In this document: piece after piece, positions 1 through 11,666 of the stretch | Layout of the letters: each line of letters opens with the position of its first letter | How positions within the stretch are numbered: the first letter of the stretch is position 1 | NCBI RefSeq assembly: GCF_023159225.1 | Contig: NC_063181.1 | Span: 12,793,606 to 12,857,605 of the forward strand | Source: Perognathus longimembris pacificus | Taxonomy: Eukaryota > Chordata > Mammalia > Rodentia > Heteromyidae | DNA: 64,000 bases | Direction of reading: 5' to 3' | The notes under the pieces: generated by a model | Database searches by the model: none | What the model saw: only the letters and a program-made list of their open reading frames with translations | What the model was told of the DNA's origin: nothing | Translations under genes and position numbers: made by a program

Positions 1-178
1 TGAGGATCATGGTTTGAAGGCAGCCTGCACAACAAAGTCCATGAGACTCTTATCTCCAGTTAAGCATCATAAAGCGAAACTGTGGATCAAGTGGTAGAGC
101 ACACCAGCCTCAAGCCAAAAAGCAAAAAATGTTAAGGGACAGCTTACATCAAGCCCCAGTACTGCAATTTAAAAAAAA
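1..178 (+). mobile_element. B1-Geo composite SINE, 5' end outside window
   Basis: The window opens inside a composite SINE. The first 60 bases match the end of the 7SL/B1-like left part seen in full near 34207 (gaggatcat, gtccatgagactcttatct). The rest matches the Geo right part (gtggatcaagtggtagagc, then a catcaagccccagtact end) and finishes in an A-rich tail. It is diverged and therefore old. Confidence 0.75.
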
Positions 179-1240
179 GTAAAGGTTGTAAGATCCTGGT
201 TCATGCACGAGTTTTGTTGTATCTATTATAGATATTGCTTGTTCTTCAGTTATGCTTTTAAATGCACACAACTTCCTTTGTCTTCTACAATCCAGTTGTC
301 TGTGGAGCTTTATATTTAAACTCATCAGCTGTGTTATTGTGAACCTAGTCAATAGATCTAAAAGGTTTATGTGGGGGATGAAAAAGGACTGCTTTTCACC
401 AGTAGCAGGAACTGTGCAGATAGATTCCTCCCAGGCAACTACACTATGAAACTGTATGGTCAATAAACAACGAATGTTCCTAGGAGCTGCCATTCAAATC
501 AATGGGTCATTTAGGACCTGTTTTTGTTTTTTCTTCCTAAGAAAATCTGTCTATCAAGTTGAAACATACAATAGTTAATGGGGATAAAAGACCACCAGGC
601 ATTTATATGAATCACAAAACATCTTTCCACTAGTCACTTCCATTTGGAATCTGAATGGAAACTCATTAAAGAAAAAAAAACACATAGAAGGCAATTAATT
701 CAGATTCTTTAAAGAAAAATTCAGGCAAGAGGATTTCAATATATTTCAGATAAAGAAAGGTTGAATCCCTTTGTGGACTAGGATGACAGATATTCTAACC
801 TAGGAAGACTGCAAGAGACCAAGCTAGAAACCACACACTATGTGGTCTTGGTGCTGTCTTGTCCTATCACAGCATAAGAAGTGTAACAAGGCTTTGTCCA
901 TTTATTTTCTCTGAGCCAGCGTCATTTGTCATAGGTTTCCTATAACAGATCAAAACCAGCTTTGGAACAGTTGCTTTTGTCAGATGGATGCTAATTTATT
1001 AGATTTATTTTCATGCCTAAGAAATTAGCATAAACAAAGGCATGGAAGGAGGGGTGAATTACTTTATCTGGATTGTAGAACTGAAGCAAAGCAATCAATC
1101 TCACATTAGTTAAGCAGAGTATAACAAGCACACAGAGTTAACATGCTCTTTATGGTTTTGTTATTTGTATAGAAAAGTTTTATGATGATTATATAATATA
1201 ACATATACAATGCATAATATTTTCTATACATAATAAATAC
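179..1240. other. AT-rich unassigned DNA
   Basis: No repeat family or gene is recognised. Short opposite-strand frames at 149-493 and 252-449 overlap each other and have no coding character. The 1170-1250 end is a TATA-rich low-complexity run. Confidence 0.5.
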
Positions 1241-1248
1241 TATATTGT

Positions 1249-1485
1249 ATGTTTTTTTGCAATGCTAGGGTTTGAGCTCAAGTTTTACACTTGCTAGGTA
1301 GGTGCTCTACCTCTTGAACTATATTGCCTAGCCTCCCCCTTCCCCATTTAAATTTTGTTTTAGTTAATTTTTGGGTAGAGTTTTATGCTCTTTGCCTAGA
1401 CAGATGTTATTCTGTGATTCTCCTGGTCTCCAAGTCCTGAATAGCTGGGATTATAGGTAGGTGCTAACACACCTAGCTGTATATA
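1249..1485 (-). mobile_element. Old ID/B1-type fused SINE, antisense
   Basis: Read on the minus strand, a B1-like half (agctgggattataggtaggt is its plus-strand image) is joined to an ID-like half near 1255-1335, where the plus strand shows gctctacctcttgaact. The order is that of ancient rodent B1/ID fusions. Divergence is high, so the subfamily is not assigned. Confidence 0.6.
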
Positions 1486-1509
1486 ACATATTTTCATCAG
1501 ATTCACCTC

Positions 1510-3083
1510 CTCTGTTGTTTTTTCTTAACTCCCTTCTTTTCTTCCACTTTTAGCAACTTTTAGTGGGTTTTATTATGCCATTACCATATATACACACTCA
1601 TACATATATGTATCATATATGTGTAGTACTTGGATGATATTCACTTTTAACACTTTCTTCTTTTTCTTCTCCCTTTCTCTTGGTTCCTCCTAAACACTCC
1701 TTCTTTCTACAATTCTGTCATATAATTTTTAAGGTCTAGATTCCACCAATGAGTGAAAAGATGATGTGATATTTATCTTTGTGAGCTTGGCCTATTTGAC
1801 TTAACATGATGATCTTCAGTTCCACCCATTTTTTTCTCCAAAGGACATAATTTCATTCTTCTGTATTGCTAAATATCATTTATTGTATGTACCTGTGTAT
1901 CTATATCTCACCCGCCTATAGTGTGTCTTCTTTATTTATTCATTGGTTGTTAGGCTTCTGCAACCATAGTTTGGCCTTTGCAAATAATACTGCTATAAAT
2001 ATGTGTATGCCTCTATTTTTACTGTAAGTTGATTTACATTCCTGTATATGTGCCTAAGAATAGTATAGTGGGATCATATGGTAGTTCTGTATTTTTGTTA
2101 CACAACAGTCATGCAGATTTTCACAGTGGCTGCACTAGCTACCATCATTCCCCCCAACAGTGTTAAAAGTTTCTTTGCCCTCCTATTATTGCCAGGATTT
2201 GCTACTTTTGTTTTCTTGACGATGGCCCTTCTGATTGATGTGAGATGGGATCTCAGTGTTGTTTTGATTTACATTTCCTTTATAGCTTGGATGTTGAACA
2301 TTGCTTCATGCATTTGCCTTCTGCTTCTCCTTTTGAGAACGTATCCAATTCCTTCACCTATTTAAATTAAAAAAAGATTACTGTAAAGGTGATGTACAGA
2401 AGAGTTAGTTACATAAGTTAGGCAATGAGTACATTTCCTTTTGAACAGTGTTGCTCCTCCATTTTCTCCAGGTTTTCTCCTTCTTTATTTCCTTCCATCC
2501 TAAGTTGTATAGTTCATTTCTAACATAGTGTCTAGTGAGAATTACTGCTGAATTGGTTCACCCTTTGTCTCATGGCTTCTGTGATTTTCTCCTTCCCCTC
2601 CCCAAATAAGATACATTTATATACAAGACAGGAGGGAGTAAACCAAAGGAAAAAAATGCAGATAGTGCAATAAAAACCTCTTGTTTCCATTTCTTGGAGT
2701 TCATTTCAATAAATGTCATTTTATATGATCATATGCACACAGCTCTTGAGCTTTTGCGATCCTCTCCTAATAATTAGAATGTGCTTATAAATCGTCAAGT
2801 AAACCCAATGGCTAGTTAAAGACAAATAATTACACTTGGACACGATTAATTAAACAACATTCACACAGTGAGAACAAAGGAGGATATTCTTAGGAAAGGA
2901 TCACCCATTTATTTATGGGATTGTTTGTTCTTTTGGTATCTCATTGTTTAGGGCTTCTTATACATTGTAGGCATAAACCATCTCTTTGGCGAATAGCTTA
3001 CGAAGATTTTCTTCACTTTGGTCATCGTTTCCTTTGCTGGGCAGCAGTGCTGTAGTGGAATATAATCCCACCTCTTCATTCTT
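1510..3083 (-). mobile_element. Ancient L1 fragment, antisense, interrupted
   Basis: The segment is an antisense ORF2 3' region and 3'UTR of an old mammalian L1. Recognisable stretches are cttggcctatttgacttaac near 1785, the tagtgggatcatatggtag block near 2065 and tttatgggattgtttgttct near 2913. It is split by an insertion at about 2368-2896 and ends at an IDL-Geo. Many stops and indels show it is long dead. Confidence 0.75.
2368..2896 (-). mobile_element. L1-like 3' tail inserted in the older L1
   Basis: The older L1 stops at 2367 (tcacctatttaaat) and resumes at 2898 (tcacccatttattta), an imperfect target-site duplication. The inserted sequence begins with the antisense of an A-rich tail and carries gtgatgtacagaagagttagtt, a diverged form of the antisense L1 3' ends seen at 19580 and 19740. 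Its 5' part (2640-2896) is not matched to anything else here. Confidence 0.5.
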
Positions 3084-3301
3084 CTTCTTTTTTTTTTTTT
3101 TTTTTTTGCCAGTCCTGGGGCTTGAACTCAGGGCCTGATCACTGTCCCTGGCTTCTTTTTGCTCAAGGCTAGCACTCTACTACTTGAACCACAGCTCCAC
3201 TTCTGGCCGTTTTCTATATATGTGGTGCTGAGGAATCGAACCCAGGGCTTCATGTATACGAGGCGAGCACTTTACCACTAGGCCACATTCCTAACCCCTC
3301 A
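3084..3301 (-). mobile_element. IDL-Geo SINE
   Basis: A full-length dimer in antisense: poly-T, Geo monomer, ID-like monomer ending in ccacattcctaaccc. The flanks carry a 13-bp target duplication with one mismatch (cctcttcattctt at 3071-3083, cctcgtcattctt at 3302-3314). Confidence 0.9.
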
Positions 3302-3706
3302 CCTCGTCATTCTTGAAGAGCTACTTTCGGTAGTGAATTGTGCACCACATTGCACTTGTTATATGTAACTCTAGACAAACATACATTTTAATAACTGTTC
3401 TTTGAAATATAGAAGATTCAGAGAGTCTGTTCTAATGCTCTTTCCTAGCTTCTGTTGGCTGTGAGTGCCGCTTGGCTTGAAAGTGATGTTCTTTCTGTGT
3501 CTTCTTAGTGTCTTCCCTACCCCGTATGTCTGTCTCTGTCCAAATTTTTCGTTGAATGAGGATACCAGCTAACCTCACTTCAATTAGATTGCATTATAAA
3601 GACCCTATGTCTAGCTCCTGTCCCGAGGTACTACGAGAGCTTATGACTCTAATATATCTTTTTTCCCCCCAAGAGGAAACAATTTAACCCAAAGCGTTGT
3701 GCTTCT

Positions 3707-3752
3707 AACAATTGTACATTTCGTAATAGAACAATTGTACATTTCATAATAG
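3707..3752. repeat. 23-bp tandem duplication
   Basis: Two adjacent copies of a 23-bp unit beginning aacaattgtacatttc (3707-3729 and 3730-3752) differ at one position (cgtaatag against cataatag). It looks like a local slippage or repair duplication. Confidence 0.85.
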
Positions 3753-3809
3753 AAGTGAGACCCTGGCACTTAGCCACGAACCGCTTTAATCTGTACTCAA
3801 CTGATTCAT

Positions 3810-4168
3810 GTGTCTGTCCCATCTTTCTCTGTGTCTGGAGGACAGAAATGTCGAGAAACAGTTTGTTTGAATCCTTACAGCACAGGGAAGAGTGCTCGGT
3901 TGGCAGGGGTTTCCCTGAATGACGTCATCTCCTTCCTGCCTAGGAGGAAGGGCTTTGTCACTTCAGCTCTAGGTGACACAGAATTACATCAGGGAACTTG
4001 TCTTTTCTCCTCATGCCAAACCAGCATTGGACTTTTATTTCTTTAAATCCATTATTTTTTTAGTTCTATTTCCATTTGATTATCAATTAAGAATGCACAA
4101 TTTAATAAAAGGAATGAATAGGACACATTCAAATAGAAGATGTGTTTATAATAAAAAAAAATATCCTG
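3810..4168. other. Unassigned DNA with a consensus CRE octamer
   Basis: Unassigned sequence between the 23-bp duplication and the RPL31 copy. TGACGTCA at 3920-3927 is a perfect palindromic CRE/ATF site. No promoter, TATA box or transcript can be tied to it. Confidence 0.3.
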
Positions 4169-4169
4169 G

Positions 4170-4545
4170 GCCTAGCAGAATGGCCCCCAGAAAGAAGGGT
4201 GATGAGAATATCCATCATTCCACCAATAAGAGAGGGCAACTCCAGAACACATCATCAATCCTCACAAACACATCTGTGGAGTGAATGTTCTGCAGACACT
4301 GAAAGCGATTTGCTATGAAGGAAATGGGGATTCCAAATCCATTGCATGCATCAGTACCAAGCTCAACAAGCCTGGGCCAAAGGAGTAAGGAACATCCCAT
4401 ATCATTGCTCTGTATGCTTTCCAGAAGACTCACCATACAAACTGGCAAGTTTGGTAACCTTTGTCCTTGCTACCATATCAAGAAACTTATAAGTCCACAG
4501 AGCTTGGACCTAGCTACCAGTGCCAAATAAAGTTATAAGACTGGC
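4170..4545 (+). pseudogene. RPL31: RPL31 processed pseudogene
   Basis: This is an intronless, heavily mutated copy of the mRNA for ribosomal protein L31, a component of the large cytosolic ribosomal subunit. The ATG at 4180-4182 is followed by codons reading MAPRKKGDEN, close to the RPL31 N-terminus. Near 4258 the frame reads SILTNTS, corresponding to INIHKR, and a premature TGA lies at 4282-4284. The frame then reads MKEMGIPN at 4315, matching the family's MKEMGTPD. Further downstream TKLNK and WAKGVRNIPY each appear in different frames, so at least two frameshifts are present. The 3' end carries the RPL31-like caaataaagttataa block with a poly(A) signal at 4526-4531. No clear poly(A) tail or flanking duplication survives, which agrees with an old insertion. 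Identity is from recalled family sequence and is strong; function as a gene is excluded. Confidence 0.88.
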
Positions 4546-6320
4546 AAACAAAGTAAACCAAAACAATAAACCTCTTTTGGCTTCAATTCTCTGACATTCT
4601 TCTCCTAAGAAAGTACTTATTGAGTTTCTTCTACAAACTCCAGAATATTTTTAGTTTGGCTTATCCCTTAGAAATTGAATATCACCATAGGCCAAGACTC
4701 AGAATTAGTGACTTACTGAGGGAGGAAATAAAAGATCTATACTTAAGATGACTGTGTAATCAGACACTTAGTAGGGGCAATTTAAAGTCAGGTTTTGTAT
4801 CTGCCACTACACAAAAAGCCACAGACATTAAAAGGCCACAGAGGATAGGGAGAGAACAGTCAAGCTGGCTGCATAAGCCCTCAAGAGGGCTATAGTTGGA
4901 TGATTCTGGAGAGGTCTGGATACTGTTGAAAAGTTCTTTAAGAGCCAAGAAGAAAGCCAGCAAAGCCAGGCTCCTTGTAGAGACATGAGCAGAAACATCT
5001 CTAGCCCATGAGTCTACACAGACTTTGACTGGAATGAAATGCTCAGCAGTAATAGAGTTCAAGGTACAGGAAAAGCGTCTAAAACTTGAGAAGAGAAGGA
5101 AAAAAAAGGGTGCAGAATTCTAGGTTTTAATTGAGCCAACAGAAATTGCACAAACTGAAAAATAATAGTGAAAGGAATTTTGACTTCAGGTTGGACCTAA
5201 GGCTCAAAGATAAATGGGATGCTTTTGTTTTCAAAGACAAACCTACTGCTCTAAAATATCTGTTGATAGATGTATTGAATTATTTCTTGGAGGATTTGTG
5301 CTGAGTTGTTCTCCTCCTACAAGTTCCTTGTGCAAGCAATAGTTTCCAAGGATTGGCAATTGATAGTACTGTAGGACTCTGTACTCAGAGTACTTAGTTC
5401 TCTGGGGTAGGCAGATTATTATTTCCAGTATACTACCATACAACCTAGAGGGACATTAACTTGCTGTTTTAATTGCTGTGGATGGCTCTCTCCTGATATG
5501 TGTTTGATACTCAAAATATACATATTGTGGAAAAAAAGTATCTTTTAATCTAGTAGAGTTTGTGGAAGGTTTCTTTAATAACTTAAATATAATGCTACAT
5601 TTTTTACATTAGCAGTGTCCCATTAAATTTTTATCGGTCTTTCTCTATGCTGAGTAGTTGTGACTTTTGATTGTCTGTACTTCTGTAATACTAGAAGAAA
5701 AAGTAGTATAATCTTTCTGTGTTTTAAGTACCATAATTTCCTCAGGTTTTGCCTAAGATTTGAGCAGACAAAGGTTTATGGCAAGGTTTGGATAGATCAC
5801 ATCCCAAGAGCCTTAAGAGTCAAAGGCTTAACGAGTCAAAGGAGGTTTATCTTGTGAATTTTCTCCCCAAAAGTTAGCAAAGATGAACGCCTATCCTCAA
5901 AGGCTGTTGCTTTTCAATTCTTATCGGTTCAAGTAAAAATTTTAATTACTTAGAGTCCACTGATAAGCTCTTGAATGTTATTTCTATAGGACACTTTTTA
6001 CAAATGTTATTTGCTTTAGGTCATTGCTCTAGGTCTCCCACAGGCCATTTGAATATTCTATTAGGATCATTGTACTGGGGGGTGGGTGGAGGTGTTTACT
6101 GGCAAATGATTGTGACATCTGTGATTGGCCTGACCCAATTGGTTGTCTACATTGGTGGATCACTTTCTGATTCAGTTGTGCATATTCTGGGAGCTGTTCT
6201 TGCTCAAACCACTGTGGTAGGTGGAGTTTCCAGACAGCTTCTGAAACCATTCTTCTACCTTCCCACCTCAAGTCTTTACACATCTGGTGAAATTCCTGCT
6301 ACTTGACTGTGGGTAGGTCC
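4546..6320. other. Unassigned single-copy DNA
   Basis: No gene, RNA or repeat is recognised. Minus-strand frame 4760-5062 and plus-strand frame 5971-6306 are open for about 100 codons but start and end arbitrarily and show no family motif. The 5971-6306 stretch may be the diverged 5' part of the LTR that follows. Confidence 0.4.
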
Positions 6321-6329
6321 TGTGAGTAC

Positions 6330-6772
6330 GATGGACAGTCATTCCCATGATCCAGTCATATAATACGGAAAAGTAGGCCCTGCAATGAGATTCAAAGCAA
6401 GAGCTAGGCCATGCTGCTGAACTTGAAGAAGCAATCTGTGTAATATAGAGAGGGCCACATGGCAGGACATCATGGGTGGCCTTCAGGAGCTGAAAGCAGA
6501 CTCCAGATCATAGCCATCAGCAAATCAGAGACCTCAGCCCTACAACAACGAGCTGAATTCTGCCAAAAACCAAACATCTTGGAAGACGGCTATAGCCTTG
6601 GATAAGATCACAGTACTGGCTCACACTTTGCCTCTTTGTGAGTCTCTGAGCAAAGGACTCACAGGAATGTGCCAAAAATTCTGACCTATAGGGTGTGTCG
6701 GGTAATAAATTCATCTTGTTTTAATCTGCTAAATGTGTGATAATTTGTTAGGTAGCACTGGGAAACGAGTAG
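6330..6772 (+). mobile_element. MaLR/ERVL-type solo LTR
   Basis: The 3' half has the layout of mammalian MaLR/ERVL LTR ends: gagctgaattctgccaaaa near 6551, a gggtaataaattcatc poly(A) signal at about 6700, then a ttgttttaatctgcta and gataatttgttaggtagca end. It is non-coding and has no internal retroviral sequence beside it. The 5' limit is uncertain and the subfamily is not assigned. Confidence 0.55.
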
Positions 6773-8239
6773 GAAGTATTCTCAGTCTATCACAGATAAC
6801 ATTTCCCAGGTTATGTTTGGACGTAAGAGCTCACAGGATAGCTAAGACTGAACTCTCGTTTCAGAGCCTACCACATTTCCCTCTTCATTGTGTCCTTTAA
6901 GGAAACACAAAGCTGAACATCTAAAGCAGAGCAATTAGACACATGGCCCAGCATTGGGCAAAGCAAATTTCGCTTTGCCTATTATTTTGCTTTACCCATC
7001 ATTTGCTCCCTTCATGTGCGATATCTCTAAGTAGAGGACAATGGTTCACTTCTAACCTTTGCTACAGATTGTTTTTCATGGAAAATAGAACTAGAGGGTT
7101 AGGAGAGGAAATCTAATGAGGATGAAATAGTGTTTTGAAGGGATATGATTAGTCTTGCTTGCCTTGGGGGCAGGCTGGACATCTGAGTTGTGTGGGTGGG
7201 GGGGAGGACACTTGAGCCACTTGTGCCTTTGAATTTTTATCCATATTCTAGCCCGGACTCCTTGGAAAGAGACTAAAGCTCTTTAAGCTTCTGTGTTCAG
7301 ACCAGGAGGGAACCAGTGGAGAGTCAGCCAAAGGTTTAATCTAAAATCTTGGTAAAATATATTCACAAGACATTGTCCAACACTTTTCTGTTTTCAAAAC
7401 ATCAGTGACTTTCATGACTTTCACGTAGATTATATGAATGCTTGTCTGCTCTACAATCTTAGGTAACTTAATTATCTTGTCAGAATTTAGCCTTTTTTTT
7501 TTTTAAACTGTGAAATGTAGGATGATTATGTTTACTTAGGTGGTTCCCAAGATACTGGAGAAAATAATATAATATAAAGACTGAGTGGGTCAATGGGTGG
7601 GAAAAGTGGATTGGTGTTATAGAAAGGGCCGTGGGAAGTTGAAAGAAACTAGTGTGTTGAACTTTGTATTGGGTTGAAGGAGCCACAAAGAACTGAACGA
7701 AGAGATTTGGTCTATGCAGGATATAGTGCAAACATAAAAAAGAAATTAACAAAGAAGAGCTGGGTGATCATTGCAGAGTGACAGCAAGCGGTGACTGAGC
7801 AACTTGCAGACAGGAAACCAGCTTCCTCCAGGTAACAATAATTTTTATCTGGTGGAAGACAGTGTTGGCAGAAGGGAGGAAGGCTCACTGGGAACTTGAA
7901 AAGGAAGGAATTGCTGCAATCAGTAAATATTTTGGTGACAGTGTCCTGATATGGATCTTTGTAAGGAAGGAAAGGTGAAGAAGTCTGGGTCACAGCCTTG
8001 TCCTTAGAGAAGTACTCATTGTTTTTTTTTCTTTTTTTCTTAAGGAAAATGATAATAGCATATAGATATCTGCATTGAGGATGAGAAACATGGAATAAAA
8101 AGGTGTGTGGTAATATAAGTTTGAGACACCAGAACAGGAACTATTTTCTAAACAGACCATGACAATAAATTTAAGGAGGAAATTGAGGAAGTAAATGTAA
8201 CTAGTTTCATTGTAGGCTGACAGCTGCATAATTAACCTA
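6773..8239. other. Unassigned single-copy DNA
   Basis: No recognisable gene or repeat. Three minus-strand frames of 79-93 codons (7480-8229) lie in purine-rich plus-strand sequence and look compositional, not coding. Confidence 0.4.
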
Positions 8240-8403
8240 TCTTAATTAAAATATTTTTATTGGTATACATTAGTTGTACAAGGAAAGTTTCATTATGACC
8301 TTTCCATACAAATATACAATATACTCTGATCAGCCTCCTTCTCTAGCAGTAATATCTCCAGGTTTCTTTGTTCTTCTTTCACTTATGTATATAAAGTATA
8401 TGG
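8240..8403 (-). mobile_element. Old L1 3' tail, antisense
   Basis: The sequence ttattggtatacattagttg followed by catacaaatatacaatatac has the arrangement of antisense old-L1 3' ends. It is short, diverged and abuts an IDL-Geo. Confidence 0.45.
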
Positions 8404-8405
8404 GC

Positions 8406-8637
8406 CAGGGCTAGGAATGTGGCTTAGTTGTAGAATGATTGCCTAGCCTCCATGAAGTTCTGGGTTCGATTCCTCAGTACCACATAAACAGAAAAAGCTG
8501 GAAGTGGCACTGTGGCTCAAATGGAAGAGTGCTAGCCTTGAGCAAAAGAAGTTCAGGGACAATGCCCAGGCTTTGAGTTCAAGCCCCAGGACTGCTGGAA
8601 AAAACAAAAAAACAAACAACAACAACAAAAAAACATG
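8406..8637 (+). mobile_element. IDL-Geo SINE
   Basis: A full dimer, more diverged than the young copies, with B box gttcgattcct and an A-rich tail interspersed with C. The Geo half retains gtggctcaaatggaagagtg. Confidence 0.9.
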
Positions 8638-9673
8638 GGCGAAATCCCTTCTCATTCACCTTCTCAGTTTGCTTTCCTGCCTTCTATTGGTCCTTACCCT
8701 CCAACTGCTCAATTAATCCTGCTAGCTGGCTTTCTGAAGGGGAAAGAAAACTGGATGAAGCATTCCTGAGAAGCAAGAGAGCAGTCAGTGTAGAGGTGAG
8801 TGCAATGAACTGTCACTGAACATTGGTCACCTGGCTGTCTACTCACAGAGTGCTGTCATCTGCTCCCAGCTGCCTGCTTCTTGGGGAAGCAGATGGTATT
8901 GAAAAGTCAGATTTTTTTTTTTTTACTGTTACCAACCTTAGTAAAAATATTTGTCAAAGAGGAGCTTACAACTATTGTTGACAGTAAGGTTTGTGGATTT
9001 AATATATCCATTATGTGCTTCATCTTTCATTATCATGAATTATTAAGAATTAGCTATTAGTTTTTAACCAGGAAAGATATATAAGTTGTTGGAAACAGAC
9101 TAGATGAGGTGAATATACCATATGTATAGGATAATGTGCAATTCCCAATTTTAGTTATTCTCATAATCATTTAGCGATACATATATGTGAGTAGGTAATA
9201 CAAGGTCTAAATATAGAATTATTTAAAAGCAGAGTGAAAAAGTCAAGACACTCCAAAGAAGAAGGAAACTTTAGAAGAAGAATGAAATTTTAGAAGTAAT
9301 TATCTTCTAGAGCTAATATTTAAGATACTTTCAGGGCCATAACTAATGAAAAACAATAGAGGGAAAAAATAAACATATTACATCCTTAAATGTAAAATAC
9401 AAGGCTCATTTCACCTTCCTACGATGGATTTTGTTGTTGATTGGACATACTCATTTAGTCTCACTGGCTTTTTTTTTTTTTTTTTGGTCTTTCTGTTTAA
9501 TTTAGTGATGTTTCTCTGGAAACATGTATGTCTCTTGATGTACCCTTCTGGTCATATTAAAATTTTAGGCCTTGACTCTGCCTAACATTAGAACTTGCTC
9601 TCACATGATATGCTGTCTTCCTCCTCTGGTCCATGGAGAGTCAGTGAAGTCTTCAGTCTCTGCGATTCAGCCA
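8638..9673. other. Unassigned DNA
   Basis: AT-rich sequence with several short A/T homopolymers. Nothing else is recognised. Confidence 0.4.
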
Positions 9674-9884
9674 CTTTTTTTTTTTTTTTTTTTTTGCCAG
9701 TCCTGTGGCTTGAACTCAGGGCCTGAGCACTGTCCCTGGCTTCTTTTTGCTCAAGGCTAGCACTCTATCACTAGAGCCACAGAGCCACTTCTGGCTTTTT
9801 CTATATATGTGGTGCTTAGGAATTGAACCCAGGGCTTCATGTATGTGAGGCAAGCACTCTACCCCTAGGCCATATTTCCAGCCC
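9674..9884 (-). mobile_element. IDL-Geo SINE
   Basis: A poly-T of about 20, Geo monomer and ID-like monomer in antisense, flanked by a duplication of ttcagccactttt (starting at 9667 and at 9888). Confidence 0.92.
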
Positions 9885-9931
9885 ATTTCAGCCACTTTTA
9901 TTTCATGCCACCAAATGGATTCCTCATAGAT

Positions 9932-10098
9932 TTTTTTTCAAGGCTAAAGCTCTACTACTTAAACTACAGCTCCACTTCTAGCTTTTTGGTGATTAATTGG
10001 AGATAAGAGTCTCACTGACTTTCTTACTGGGGTTGGATTGGAATCTTGAACCTCAGATCTCAGCCTCCTGAGTGGCTACAATTACAGGTGGGAACTAC
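9932..10098 (-). mobile_element. B1-Geo composite SINE, antisense
   Basis: A truncated Geo part (ctctactacttaaactacag) precedes the 7SL/B1-like part, which reads ggagataagagtctcactga and then cctcctgagtggctacaatt. It lies 48 bp from the previous SINE. Confidence 0.75.
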
Positions 10099-10286
10099 GA
10101 GTACCCACTAATTACTCACAGATTCTTAATATCTTCTCTGATCTTATTTCCAAAGTCCTCCTGTTCAGTTCTAGATTTGTTTTTTAGTTCTTCAGATCAT
10201 CAGCTTTTCTATTCATCTCCAGTCCCAGCAGGAGCCTTTTCTTCTCAAGTAGCACTTATTTACTGCAAAGAAGTTGACTGTGGGGG

Positions 10287-10490
10287 CTGGGGATATAGCC
10301 TAGTGGCAAGAGTGCCTGCCACGGATACACGAGGCCCTAGGTTCGATTCCCCAGCACCACATATACAGAAAACGGCCAGAAGCGGCGCTGTGGCTCAAGT
10401 GGCAGAGTGCTAGCCTTGAGCGGGAAGAAGCCAGGGACAGTGCTCAGGCCCTGAGTCCAAGCCCCAGGACTGGCCAAAAAAAAAAAAAAA
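10287..10490 (+). mobile_element. Young IDL-Geo SINE
   Basis: Near consensus, with a tail of about 19 A. The target duplication aaagaagttgactgtggggg is perfect over 20 bp (10267-10286 and 10491-10510), which indicates a recent insertion. Confidence 0.95.
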
Positions 10491-10510
10491 AAAGAAGTTG
10501 ACTGTGGGGG

Positions 10511-10849
10511 TAATTTCAAAGCTGTCAGATATTTTGAAGAGATCCCTAACTTTTTCCTCAATTTAGAAATAAAAACAAAACAAAACACCTAAGGGCTTAG
10601 AGATGAACTTTCCAGGTAGGAAGTAGCATTGTGGCTATTCCTACAAGTCAGAATCAGCATCATTGTGTCAGAGTTGTAGTACTGACTAGTAATTAATTTT
10701 TGGTTTGTAATAGAACTAGCAGCAGTCTGGATTTTTTGTCTTTGCCCAGTTCCAGCTCTTAACACCATGGACAGTACTTCTACTGTCAGCAAACTCCAAG
10801 GCCTATCTACCATTTTCCAGCTTCTAGCATGTCTAGCATTTTGTTTCCT
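10511..10849. other. Unassigned DNA
   Basis: No recognisable feature. The minus-strand frame 10589-10813 has no family resemblance. Confidence 0.4.
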
Positions 10850-11060
10850 TTTTTTTCTTGAATATTTTTATTATCTTTAGTTGTGCAAAGGAGTTACTGA
10901 TAATAAGACAGTTCATGACTACAGTGTGGGTTTTTTTTTTTTTAATCAATATTACCCTTTTCCACCTTCTCACCCCTCCAAGTCCAACCCATCCCTCACT
11001 TTTCTTAATTTTTAGGATATATATTGAAAAAATTTGACTTTTATCAAAGCAGTTTATGTA
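10850..11060 (-). mobile_element. Old L1 3' tail, antisense (tentative)
   Basis: A tttttattatctttagttg start, then tgcaaaggagttactgataa and a T/C-rich run with ccttctcacccctccaagt, resembles the antisense L1 3' ends at 42400 and 49290. Divergence is large. Confidence 0.4.
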
Positions 11061-11665
11061 TGTAAAACATCTTAATCTGCATCATCCCTTCAACATGTTC
11101 GTCCCCCGCTATTACCTTTCTGAGATGATAAAGTCATGTTTAAATATGCTCCCGAAAATACTTTCTACCACCTGATGTGCTGTTGTCCTGAAATAAAATG
11201 ATTTGAAAGATGTTTTCAAATAGTTGAATATTGGCTGTTATGTGGAATATTTGCTCATATGGAATTCTAAAAGGCAGGACTGGAATTGGCGAGTGAAAGT
11301 TATAAGGATGTCCAAGCTCACCTCCATATTTAATTAGTCAGCAAATCTAGCTGGTCATCAGTATGTATCAAGGAGTTCTAGGGGCTGAAGACTGGATGGT
11401 AACAAAACTCTACCCTTGCTTGTTTGGAGTTTATATTCTGAGCTGGTTCAGATGATCAACTACTAACAGACCAGTAGTGTAATGTCAGGATATCATCATA
11501 TAAAGATAAAAAAGAGTGTGAGAATAAAGAATGATTGGCATGTCTCCCCGAAAATGTGATATTTAAAGAGAGATCCAATTATATTTGGTGAGCAGTCATT
11601 CAAAGGCATGGAGGAAAGTTATTTTCATCAAGCAAAGGGAAGAGCAAGTAAAAAATCCATAATTG
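11061..11665. other. Unassigned DNA
   Basis: No gene or repeat recognised. Confidence 0.4.
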
Positions 11666-11666
11666 C

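Noticed and set aside
3920..3927. Perfect CRE octamer TGACGTCA as a promoter signal
   Set aside because: A single octamer with no TATA box, CpG island or transcript nearby is not enough for a promoter call.
5971..6306. 111-codon plus frame resembling a membrane protein
   Set aside because: Hydrophobic by composition and probably within or next to a degraded LTR; an opposite-strand frame covers it equally well.
10284..10360. tRNA-Ala-like gene
   Set aside because: The ID-like monomer derives from tRNA-Ala but is joined to a Geo half with a tail and duplications, so it is a SINE copy.
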